From a virus, in IMG/VR virus record IMGVR_UViG_3300040809_001540, positions 1-27,656 of that record: a stretch of DNA of 27,656 nucleotides, one strand, 5' to 3'. A program made the position numbers and the translations under genes. The notes beneath the pieces are model-generated. The model worked only from the letters and a program-made list of their open reading frames with translations. It was not told where the DNA came from and did not search any database. Of the stretch, positions 20,960-26,892 are shown piece by piece (positions within the stretch are counted from its first letter, which is position 1; each line of letters starts with the position of its first letter).

Positions 20960-21808
20960 ATGGATAATTCTTTTAATTTCGAGCATCATTTATCAAGAGT
21001 AAAAGCAACCAGGAAAGCACAGCGTAACTGGGATCATTCCAAACAGTTACCAGACGAAACAGTCCAAAGACTCATCGACGTGGCCGTAAATGCTCCGGCA
21101 AAACAGGATGAGGCATTCTTTGATCTATATGTGCTTACCAATAGAGATACCATCAGAGAAATGTATCTAAATCATTCATGGGGGTTTAATCAAGACAACA
21201 ACATCAATTACCGTAATCCCCAAATTGATGCTCACGCTGTATTTGTTTTTGCTAGGGCAGTGCCACAAACTAATAGAAATGATTGGATCGACGGCAGTCA
21301 AAAAGTCACCCAACCATTTAGCCGTTCCTGGGTGAACACCCTGGAAGCCATAGGCATAGCATCAGGATATGTAACACTTACAGCATCGTTGATGGGATTG
21401 ACCATTGGGTACTGCAAGAACTTTTTCTTCCAACCTCAATCTCAGGACAGATGGTGTGAAGTTTTAGGACACAAGGAACCTTGCCATCCGGATGCGGATC
21501 CAAACTCATACACATATGGCCAAAGTGATCCTCCTTGGCAAGATCCAGTATCAGGTGGAAACTCCACTATTTTGCATATGATAGGTGTTGGTTATCCCGA
21601 CGAAAGTTTAAAATGGTATCAAAGCAGAGACACCCAATATATGACCAGTGATCCCAATGATAAAATTTTTGGAGAAGTTGATTCACTGTCTATGCCCGGC
21701 ATAGTAAAAGAAATAGACAAGGATGTGATCGAATTTTCAACTTACAGTCACGATCCTGCTACAAACAAATCTATAGATAGACCACACAATGTGAAGTGGA
21801 TCAAATAG
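20960..21808 (+). CDS. Nitroreductase-family flavoprotein-like protein
   Basis: 282 aa. The start RKAQRNWDHSKQLPDETVQR then LIDVAVNAPAKQD fits the nitroreductase fold entrance (R-x-R-x-F/W... LxxLLxxAxxAPSxxN), and the middle GIASGYVTLTASLMGLTIGY matches the conserved helix before the FMN-contact region. Family members are FMN-dependent NAD(P)H oxidoreductases or specialised flavin enzymes. A Cys/Pro-rich segment (about 175-205) is unusual. It has no Shine-Dalgarno and shares a divergent promoter region with the radical SAM run, so a reductive partner role is conceivable (inference). Its stop is one base from the end of a convergent fibre-like gene. Confidence 0.75.
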   Translation: MDNSFNFEHHLSRVKATRKAQRNWDHSKQLPDETVQRLIDVAVNAPAKQDEAFFDLYVLTNRDTIREMYLNHSWGFNQDNNINYRNPQIDAHAVFVFARAVPQTNRNDWIDGSQKVTQPFSRSWVNTLEAIGIASGYVTLTASLMGLTIGYCKNFFFQPQSQDRWCEVLGHKEPCHPDADPNSYTYGQSDPPWQDPVSGGNSTILHMIGVGYPDESLKWYQSRDTQYMTSDPNDKIFGEVDSLSMPGIVKEIDKDVIEFSTYSHDPATNKSIDRPHNVKWIK

Positions 21809-21809
21809 A

Positions 21810-23051
21810 TTAACTTGTAAACAAGTCTAAGTTCCAAGCACCGTCGTTGAATATGGCAGTAGCCATCAGTCTAGCAACCTTCGTTGAATCACTTCCAAAG
21901 ATAGGAGCATTGAACGGAAGCCATTCATAGTTTTCTATGATTTCACCGGTAGTATCTCTGACCTTGGCCACAGTTACTTTAGTTTCATTGACAGGATTAT
22001 TTGTAGAGTCTGCTGAACTTCCGTGGCCTACTGTGAAATAGATCAACAATCCGTTGGCCGCAACCGGAGCTGACAATGTGTAACCTTGCTCACCTGCCTT
22101 TAGGTAATGGATGGCAGTTGAAAGATCAAGGTCCACGGTAGAGTTATCTGTGAGATCATCAACACCATAAGTGATGGAACCGTTTATCACAGCAAATCCA
22201 TCAACAGTAAGACTGTTTTCAATTTTGATCTGCGGTAAGAAAGTCATTTCAGATGAGTCATTGGATTCAATCCTTGCACAGGTAAGTGTGCCATTGACAT
22301 CAAGTCCATCATTTATCGTTAGTGCTGTAGAGTCAGGTGAACTAATGTTGTTGACCGACAGCGATCCTCCCGCAACAGCCAATGATCCACTGATGTTTAC
22401 ATCTTCTTGTATCTGTATGGCTGATGAATCTTCCGAACTGATGATGTTCACATCGATTGTGTCCACGCTCAGTGCACCGGATATATTAACAGCATCGTTG
22501 ATTTGCACAGCAGTCGAATCACCGGAAGATATAGAATTTACTTGTAGTGTATCGCCTTCGATGTTTGCAACAATGGTTGATGTAGAGTTGAGTGACACAG
22601 CCGATGAGTCAGATGATCCAGCTAGTCCAGCCTTCCATTTGTCATCACCTTCATCCCAATAAAAGAATGCGGCATCTGTGCCTGATCCTCTGTTGACAAA
22701 TATACCAGCGTCAACATCAGCACCAGAAGAGTTTCTGTTGAGTTCTAATAGATTGTCCTCTATCTGTAAAGAGGTTGTGTCGATTTGTGTTGCTGAGCCT
22801 TTAAATTCTATTGGGCCATTGATAAACACTGTGCCTGTGCCGTTTGGGTCAATCGTGATGTTGCCGTTTGTTGTTCTGTTTGTGATTGTGGAACCCTGAA
22901 AATATAGATCAGACAGTGACGAAGCACTTGGTCCACCTAGTGTGTCGTAGATTTCATTGAAATTGTCGTTGATTTTATCGAACGCCGTTCTTAGCGGATC
23001 ACCTGTGCCGTCATTGGCCGCTGATCCTATGTTAATTGCTTGTTTTGACAT
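21810..23051 (-). CDS. Tail-fibre-like protein with repeated beta units
   Basis: 413 aa. The N-terminal head INIGSAANDGTGDPLRTAFD then KINDNFNEIYD is a widespread marine-phage structural head, shared with the 133-aa protein. Residues about 168-286 contain four imperfect repeats of about 30 aa of the form VNxISSxDSxAxxIxDxVNISGxLxV, suggesting a beta-helix or beta-prism shaft. The C-terminal 120 residues form a separate domain (TVDLDLSTAIHYLKAGEQGY...), a possible receptor-binding or trimerisation tip. GAGGAG precedes the ATG. No chaperone gene is visible next to it. Confidence 0.82.
   Translation of the reverse strand: MSKQAINIGSAANDGTGDPLRTAFDKINDNFNEIYDTLGGPSASSLSDLYFQGSTITNRTTNGNITIDPNGTGTVFINGPIEFKGSATQIDTTSLQIEDNLLELNRNSSGADVDAGIFVNRGSGTDAAFFYWDEGDDKWKAGLAGSSDSSAVSLNSTSTIVANIEGDTLQVNSISSGDSTAVQINDAVNISGALSVDTIDVNIISSEDSSAIQIQEDVNISGSLAVAGGSLSVNNISSPDSTALTINDGLDVNGTLTCARIESNDSSEMTFLPQIKIENSLTVDGFAVINGSITYGVDDLTDNSTVDLDLSTAIHYLKAGEQGYTLSAPVAANGLLIYFTVGHGSSADSTNNPVNETKVTVAKVRDTTGEIIENYEWLPFNAPIFGSDSTKVARLMATAIFNDGAWNLDLFTS
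22194..22550 (-). repeat. Four degenerate repeats of about 90 bp in the fibre-like gene
   Basis: Coding repeats for units with ISSxDSxA followed by xxNISGxLxV; clear in protein, only partly in DNA. The related 133-aa protein has one further unit (VNTIKSDDSAQVTVEDGLTV). Confidence 0.6.
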
Positions 23052-23075
23052 ATGTTAAAACTCCTCTGGTAAGTG

Positions 23076-23088
23076 TATTTAATAAATA
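23076..23088. promoter_or_regulatory. Overlapping divergent late-type octamers
   Basis: Minus strand ATTAAATA (23076-23083) faces the 413-aa fibre-like gene; plus strand AATAAATA (23081-23088) faces the zinc-ribbon gene. They overlap by three bases, so both genes are probably late and compete for one site. Confidence 0.4.
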
Positions 23089-23108
23089 TTTTTATAAACC
23101 TAAAGTAA

Positions 23109-23390
23109 ATGTTCATCAAAGAAACCACAGAAATACACCTACATCAGCGTGAATCCAAACTGGGCAATGTCCACAACTTCAAACGACGTCGAACAGTCTA
23201 CCATTTTCGCTGTGATTCTTGTGACAAAGAATTCCTCAGAGACAAAGCCAAAGTTTCACCCAAGCGAGCAACCAATGATTATCATCATGTGTGTGCTTCG
23301 TGTGATGTCCACAGATATGCTCAACAAGTGGGTGTTGAAATGAGAAAAGTTTGGCAGTTGGATGCCAGTTCTACTGAAGTGAAACTTTAA
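23109..23390 (+). CDS. Zinc-ribbon-like small protein, 93 aa
   Basis: 93 aa, basic. Two CxxC pairs, FRCDSCDKEF and HVCASCDVH, are about 30 residues apart around a Lys/Arg-rich loop (RDKAKVSPKRATNDYHH), a typical zinc-ribbon or treble-clef layout as also found in HNH-type nucleases. The H-N-H catalytic pattern cannot be shown, although there are several His (HLHQ, YHH). It stands alone on the plus strand between two paralogous fibre genes, a position typical of small mobile genes, and its last 4 bases overlap the end of the 133-aa gene. Likely nucleic-acid-binding; possible free-standing endonuclease relative (low confidence). Confidence 0.72.
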   Translation: MFIKETTEIHLHQRESKLGNVHNFKRRRTVYHFRCDSCDKEFLRDKAKVSPKRATNDYHHVCASCDVHRYAQQVGVEMRKVWQLDASSTEVKL

Positions 23391-23788
23391 CCTTGAGATA
23401 TTTTTAGTGTGCCTGAATCGTTCCACAGTTGGCCCGCGTTGTTTGGATTTACTGTTGGCAGATTAGACAGCATAACCACAGCACCATTGACTGTGAGTCC
23501 ATCTTCCACAGTGACCTGAGCAGAATCATCTGACTTGATTGTGTTTACCACTAGATCAGCATCAATCACTACATCGCCTGTGCCGTTGGGTGATATGTTG
23601 ATGTCTGTGTTGGTGAATGTGGATGATATCACGTTACCTGAAATATCAATGGACTTGCCTGTGGAATCTTGCCCAATTAGATCGTATAATTCATCGAAGT
23701 TATTGTTTACTTTCTGCATTGCAGAACGCAGTGTATCGCCTGTACCTGTGTTTACAGCGGTTCCTATGTTAATTCGTTGCTTTGGCAT
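23387..23788 (-). CDS. Short fibre-like structural protein, 133 aa
   Basis: Its first 40 residues (INIGTAVNTGTGDTLRSAMQ then KVNNNFDELYDLIG) are paralogous to those of the 413-aa protein, followed by one repeat unit (VNTIKSDDSAQVTVEDGLTV) and a short end NLPTVNPNNAGQLWNDSGTL. This last segment is like the linker before intramolecular chaperone or tip domains in marine-phage fibres, but no tip follows. It is therefore a truncated or minimal fibre or collar protein. A late-type AATAAATA ends 6 bases before the ATG. Confidence 0.78.
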   Translation of the reverse strand: MPKQRINIGTAVNTGTGDTLRSAMQKVNNNFDELYDLIGQDSTGKSIDISGNVISSTFTNTDINISPNGTGDVVIDADLVVNTIKSDDSAQVTVEDGLTVNGAVVMLSNLPTVNPNNAGQLWNDSGTLKISQG

Positions 23789-23793
23789 ACTGT

Positions 23794-23801
23794 TATTTAT
23801 T
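23794..23801 (-). promoter_or_regulatory. Late-promoter-like octamer AATAAATA
   Basis: Minus strand AATAAATA 6 bases before the ATG of the 133-aa fibre-like gene, just after the stop of the A-type carrier gene; same spacing as before the 34-aa Cys-rich gene. Confidence 0.45.
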
Positions 23802-23806
23802 GCAGT

Positions 23807-24127
23807 TTACTTAACAGAGAATGATGTACCACAACCACACTGGGAACCAGCGTTTGGATTGTTGTAGGTAAAATAAGATCCGAAGACCTCTTTTTTGTAG
23901 TCAACTTGAGTGCCTAAGAGATAGAATTCGCACACGGGATCGATCAAGATTTTGACATCGCCGTACTCTAGTACTTGATCCTTGTCGGTCTTTTCTGCTT
24001 CGACATCCATCTTGTATTCGAATCCAGCACATCCGCCTCCTTTGACTCCGAATCGTATGTAAGGTTTGTTGTGTTCCTTCATTACTTCACGCATCTTATC
24101 AACGGCTGTTTCTGTAAAAGTGAGCAT
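23807..24127 (-). CDS. A-type Fe-S cluster carrier (IscA/ErpA/SufA family)
   Basis: 106 aa, full length for the family. The three conserved cluster-binding cysteines are present: C33 in KGGGCAGFEY, and C97 and C99 in SQCGCGTSF. The protein accepts Fe-S clusters from a scaffold and passes them to apo-targets. It ends an operon with MIP18-type, Nfu and superoxide dismutase genes. A weak late-type AGTAAATA (24133-24140) precedes it. Phage carriers of this type are known in marine viruses; here it lies with other assembly factors, which is less usual. Which of IscA, SufA or ErpA is closest cannot be told by eye. Confidence 0.93.
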   Translation of the reverse strand: MLTFTETAVDKMREVMKEHNKPYIRFGVKGGGCAGFEYKMDVEAEKTDKDQVLEYGDVKILIDPVCEFYLLGTQVDYKKEVFGSYFTYNNPNAGSQCGCGTSFSVK

Positions 24128-24138
24128 ATGTGTATTTA

Positions 24139-24444
24139 CTATATTCCTAAAATCAGTCTTGCTTCCTCTGACATCTTGTCTGGCCCAAAAGGAGGGTCGA
24201 ATGTGGTGATAACCTCACAATTGTCTATACCTTCTATGGTTTCTGCCGCCCCTTTGATATCTGAAATAATCTGATCGGCCATGGGGCAAAATGCTGAGGT
24301 CAGAGTGTGTGTAACTTTTGCTTTTGGCAGTTCATTCAAATCAATGTCATAGATCAATCCAAGGTCGTACACATTAATCGATATCTCAGGATCATATACA
24401 TTCCTAAGGTTCGTTATTAATTGTTCTCTAATTTCGTGGCTCAT
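24139..24444 (-). CDS. MIP18/DUF59-family Fe-S assembly factor (SufT/PaaD-like)
   Basis: 101 aa. The family signature is clear: VYDPEISINVYDLGLIYDI (16-34) and the later TLTSAFCPMADQI with the conserved Cys53. Members assist Fe-S cluster insertion (SufT, CIA MIP18) or act in ring-hydroxylation complexes (PaaD); the neighbours argue for the Fe-S role. It overlaps nfu by 4 bp (ATGA-type junction) and is followed after 11 bp by the A-type carrier. Confidence 0.92.
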   Translation of the reverse strand: MSHEIREQLITNLRNVYDPEISINVYDLGLIYDIDLNELPKAKVTHTLTSAFCPMADQIISDIKGAAETIEGIDNCEVITTFDPPFGPDKMSEEARLILGI

Positions 24445-24962
24445 AATATTTTAACCTGTTTTATTTCGGGCACGGCTGAGTGCAGTTTATTATACATTGC
24501 TCCCAATGTGGCTTCATTGTTGGGGCATCCCCAACAGGAACCGTGCATTTCTAGTTCGACCACACCATTTTCGAACTTGATGAATTTGATATCTCCCCCA
24601 TCTAATTGTATGGATGGACGGATATCTTCTTTGATAATTTTCCTTACAGCACAACAAATTTCATCGGTGCAGTAGCGGTCTGTCTCACCTTGTTCTATGT
24701 ATACAGTATGGTTTTCCATCACTTCTTTGATCCTTGGTGATATTTCCGTCCAAGGCCATTGTGAAAACTTGGTTACTGTCAGTTCATCATTCTGAAGCAG
24801 AGCAAATCTAACTCCAGCAATTCGGAAAATATTTTTGATGAACTCGTTGCCTTGCAAGGCGAGATCTATGTCATACCAAACAGAACCTTGTCCTACCACA
24901 GTTCTTCCAAACTTGTATTTGAGAGCCTCTGGATTGGGTGTTGGTTCTGTTTGTATGAACAT
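24441..24962 (-). CDS. Nfu/NifU-type Fe-S scaffold or carrier protein
   Basis: 173 aa. The N-terminal Nfu_N domain begins MFIQTEPTPNPEALKYKFG, as in alphaproteobacterial and mitochondrial Nfu; the C-terminal NifU domain holds DGGDIKFIKF and the cluster motif CWGC (C143, C146) in HGSCWGCPNNEATL. Nfu dimers bind one [4Fe-4S] cluster and deliver it to targets, notably radical SAM enzymes such as lipoyl synthase. Three more Cys lie between the domains (YCTDEICCAV, C98, C103, C104), which I do not expect in typical Nfu. It starts at the stop of the superoxide dismutase gene. Confidence 0.93.
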   Translation of the reverse strand: MFIQTEPTPNPEALKYKFGRTVVGQGSVWYDIDLALQGNEFIKNIFRIAGVRFALLQNDELTVTKFSQWPWTEISPRIKEVMENHTVYIEQGETDRYCTDEICCAVRKIIKEDIRPSIQLDGGDIKFIKFENGVVELEMHGSCWGCPNNEATLGAMYNKLHSAVPEIKQVKIL

Positions 24963-25594
24963 TACAATTCTAGCAACTTAGACTCAATGAACTTGTAGTT
25001 GACGAGATGATCGATCCAATTTTCTAGATATTTTTTCCTGTCGTTCTTGAAATCTAAGTAATATGAATGTTCCCAAATGTCACAGGACAATAGAACTTCG
25101 ACTTCATCACCTATGGGATTATCTGCATTAGATGTTGTCTTCCATCTAAGTTGATCATCTTCAAACACAAGGAATATCCATCCTGACCCAAATCTCTTCA
25201 TACCTGCATCGACAAATTGTGATTTGAATCCTTCCATAGAACCAAAGTCTTTTTCAATCCTATTTTGCAGTTCCTCGCTAGGATCTTCATATTTGGGTGT
25301 CATTGACTGCCAAAAAATGATGTGATTGTAATTTTGTCCAGCATTGTTGAATATGCCGTCATTGTCATCACGCGACTGTGTTATGATTTCCTTTAGGCTT
25401 TTGCTTTCATATTCGGTGCCTGATATCAAATCATTTAGTTTGTCTATGTATGTTTGATGATGTTTTCCGTGATGGGTCCTCAGTGTTTCTCTCCCCATAT
25501 ATGGTTCCAATGCACTTTCTGAATAAGGCAACTCCATCAGTGTGAATTTTTTACCCGCAACATTAATATCGTCTGCTACTTGGTCTACTTTCAT
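24962..25594 (-). CDS. sodB: Iron-type superoxide dismutase
   Basis: 210 aa. All four metal ligands are recognisable: His41 in THHGKHHQTYIDKLN, His91 in NYNHIIFW, Asp172 and His176 in CDIWEHSYYLDF. A Gln four residues before His91 (AGQNYNH) is the second-sphere position typical of Fe enzymes rather than Mn enzymes, so Fe or cambialistic is most likely. It has about 17 extra N-terminal residues compared with usual Fe-SODs, without a signal-peptide pattern; Met20 is an alternative start. Start lies one base after the AT-hook gene stop. It removes superoxide, which destroys exposed [4Fe-4S] clusters, matching the downstream assembly genes. Confidence 0.94.
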   Translation of the reverse strand: MKVDQVADDINVAGKKFTLMELPYSESALEPYMGRETLRTHHGKHHQTYIDKLNDLISGTEYESKSLKEIITQSRDDNDGIFNNAGQNYNHIIFWQSMTPKYEDPSEELQNRIEKDFGSMEGFKSQFVDAGMKRFGSGWIFLVFEDDQLRWKTTSNADNPIGDEVEVLLSCDIWEHSYYLDFKNDRKKYLENWIDHLVNYKFIESKLLEL

Positions 25595-25595
25595 A

Positions 25596-25775
25596 TTATT
25601 TCTTTCTTGGTCTACCGCGACCTTTTTTCTTTACTATTTTTTTAGTCGAACTTTTTTTTGTGGTTGACTTTTTTGTTTTTTCTTTTGGTGAAGAAACCGT
25701 TGTGGCTTTTGCCGTAGAGGCTGTAGATGCCGTTGGTTCCGTGTGTCCACCAAATAACCATTTTAATATTTTCAT
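25596..25775 (-). CDS. Small basic AT-hook protein, 59 aa
   Basis: 59 codons plus stop, with AAGGAG 9 bases before ATG 25775. It begins with a hydrophobic MKILKWLFGG, continues with a Thr/Ser/Ala linker, then a Lys-rich half ending KKKGRGRPRKK, a textbook AT-hook (GRGRP core flanked by basic residues) that binds the minor groove of AT-rich DNA. It could be a small nucleoid- or regulation-type DNA-binding protein, or a DNA-associated virion protein. The N-terminal hydrophobic decapeptide is too short for a TM helix. It is the first gene after the consensus promoter at 25799-25827, ahead of superoxide dismutase. Confidence 0.72.
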   Translation of the reverse strand: MKILKWLFGGHTEPTASTASTAKATTVSSPKEKTKKSTTKKSSTKKIVKKKGRGRPRKK

Positions 25776-25798
25776 TTGTATGGTACTCCTTTTATTTT

Positions 25799-25827
25799 AT
25801 TATATGTATTTTGTGACAGTTTGTCAA
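25799..25827 (-). promoter_or_regulatory. Consensus sigma-70 promoter for the AT-hook/SOD/Fe-S operon
   Basis: Minus strand TTGACA (25822-25827) and TATAAT (25799-25804), 17-bp spacer, both perfect. The leader of about 17 bases carries AGGAG. It directly follows the uvdE stop codon and should drive the five genes to 23807. Confidence 0.8.
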
Positions 25828-26859
25828 TCAATAGACTGGATCACCTATGGTAATCCATCCATATTCTGTTGCGAGCAATGAAGATGCAAGGTTTTTCGCT
25901 TTAGATTCGCATTGAATATCAAAGTGCTCTGAAAACGGTTTCACCCAAGCATTGGTTGGTTTGTGCCAATAAAAATCTGAATGTGCTCTGATTGTGGATT
26001 TGTTTTCACCATTTTCCAGCAAGTAGTCTCTGTCGAACATCACATCTTGGCTGATTTTTCCTTGCAATATTTCACGTGGTTGTGAATAATGCATCACAGG
26101 TCTTACACCCCTCCAACTATCTATCACTCTCTTGATTCTATCATCGGTATGAGTTATCCATTCGCCTGTGTTTACCCAATGGTGATGAATGTCGAACACT
26201 AATGCAAGATGTTTTTCTAATTTAAGAATGTCTTGTAATCCCCATTTCATTTCCTCGTTCTCGATTGTAATGGTGTTTCTTGCTTCTGGCGAAAGTCTTG
26301 GCAACACATCAATGATTCCTTGTGGACCACGAGCACCGGATATGTGTACATTAATTTTAAAATCCTGGAATGTTTTGCCATATCCCATCCAACGTGCCAT
26401 ATTGACGTGGTATTCAAATTCTTCTATGCTTCTATCGATTATATCGTCGGACGCCGATGCTAACACAGTAAACTGTCCTGGATGGAACGATACCCTTACT
26501 CCAAGTCGTCTGGCTGTGTCGCCAACTTCCGCAAAATGTTTCTCGCAGTAGGCAACAACATCTGGTTTGCTCCAGAAATATTTCCAGGTTGCTTCAGTGG
26601 CCACTGGCAGTATTGGGGAACTTAATCTGCACATTCTCAATGGTTCGGGTAATGCACCTGTCCATTTAATGAGTTCGTGGATTGAAGAGATGTTGTGTCG
26701 CATCAAGTCCCACAGTCTTTCTTCTGCTTCTGACTTGTGTTCATTGAGCCAACGCACCGTGGTCGCTCTGCAATTAAGGGGTTGCTCTGCTTCTTTGAGC
26801 AGTTTGGGTTTCAGTGTTCTATCAGGATGAACATATTTGCAACAAAAGCCTAACCTCAT
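25828..26859 (-). CDS. uvsE: UV damage endonuclease UvdE/UvsE
   Basis: 343 aa, full length. TIM-barrel endonuclease with three metal ions; recognisable motifs are MRLGFCCKYV at the start, RVSFHPGQFTVL, NVHISGARG (metal His), TIENEEMKWGL (metal Glu) and LVFDIHHHWV (metal Asp/His). It nicks DNA 5' of UV photoproducts and starts alternative excision repair, useful for a surface-ocean virus. The start is set by the ATG at the expected +1 of its promoter; no Shine-Dalgarno is present. Confidence 0.95.
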   Translation of the reverse strand: MRLGFCCKYVHPDRTLKPKLLKEAEQPLNCRATTVRWLNEHKSEAEERLWDLMRHNISSIHELIKWTGALPEPLRMCRLSSPILPVATEATWKYFWSKPDVVAYCEKHFAEVGDTARRLGVRVSFHPGQFTVLASASDDIIDRSIEEFEYHVNMARWMGYGKTFQDFKINVHISGARGPQGIIDVLPRLSPEARNTITIENEEMKWGLQDILKLEKHLALVFDIHHHWVNTGEWITHTDDRIKRVIDSWRGVRPVMHYSQPREILQGKISQDVMFDRDYLLENGENKSTIRAHSDFYWHKPTNAWVKPFSEHFDIQCESKAKNLASSLLATEYGWITIGDPVY

Positions 26860-26864
26860 ACTTT

Positions 26865-26892
26865 ATTATAACTTGTGTTATGCTTTTGTCAA
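26865..26892 (-). promoter_or_regulatory. Sigma-70 promoter for uvsE
   Basis: Minus strand TTGACA (26887-26892) and TATAAT (26865-26870), both perfect, 16-bp spacer. The uvsE ATG (26859) starts 6 bases after the -10 box, implying a leaderless mRNA. The -35 box lies inside the end of the carbamoyltransferase gene. Confidence 0.7.

Noticed and set aside
22194-22550. CRISPR-like or phase-variation repeat array
   Set aside because: The repetition is at protein level with diverged DNA and continuous reading frame, as expected for a beta-repeat fibre shaft.
23109-23390. HNH homing endonuclease
   Set aside because: Only the CxxC/CxxC zinc site is visible; the catalytic H-N-H residues cannot be placed, so only a zinc-ribbon call is made.
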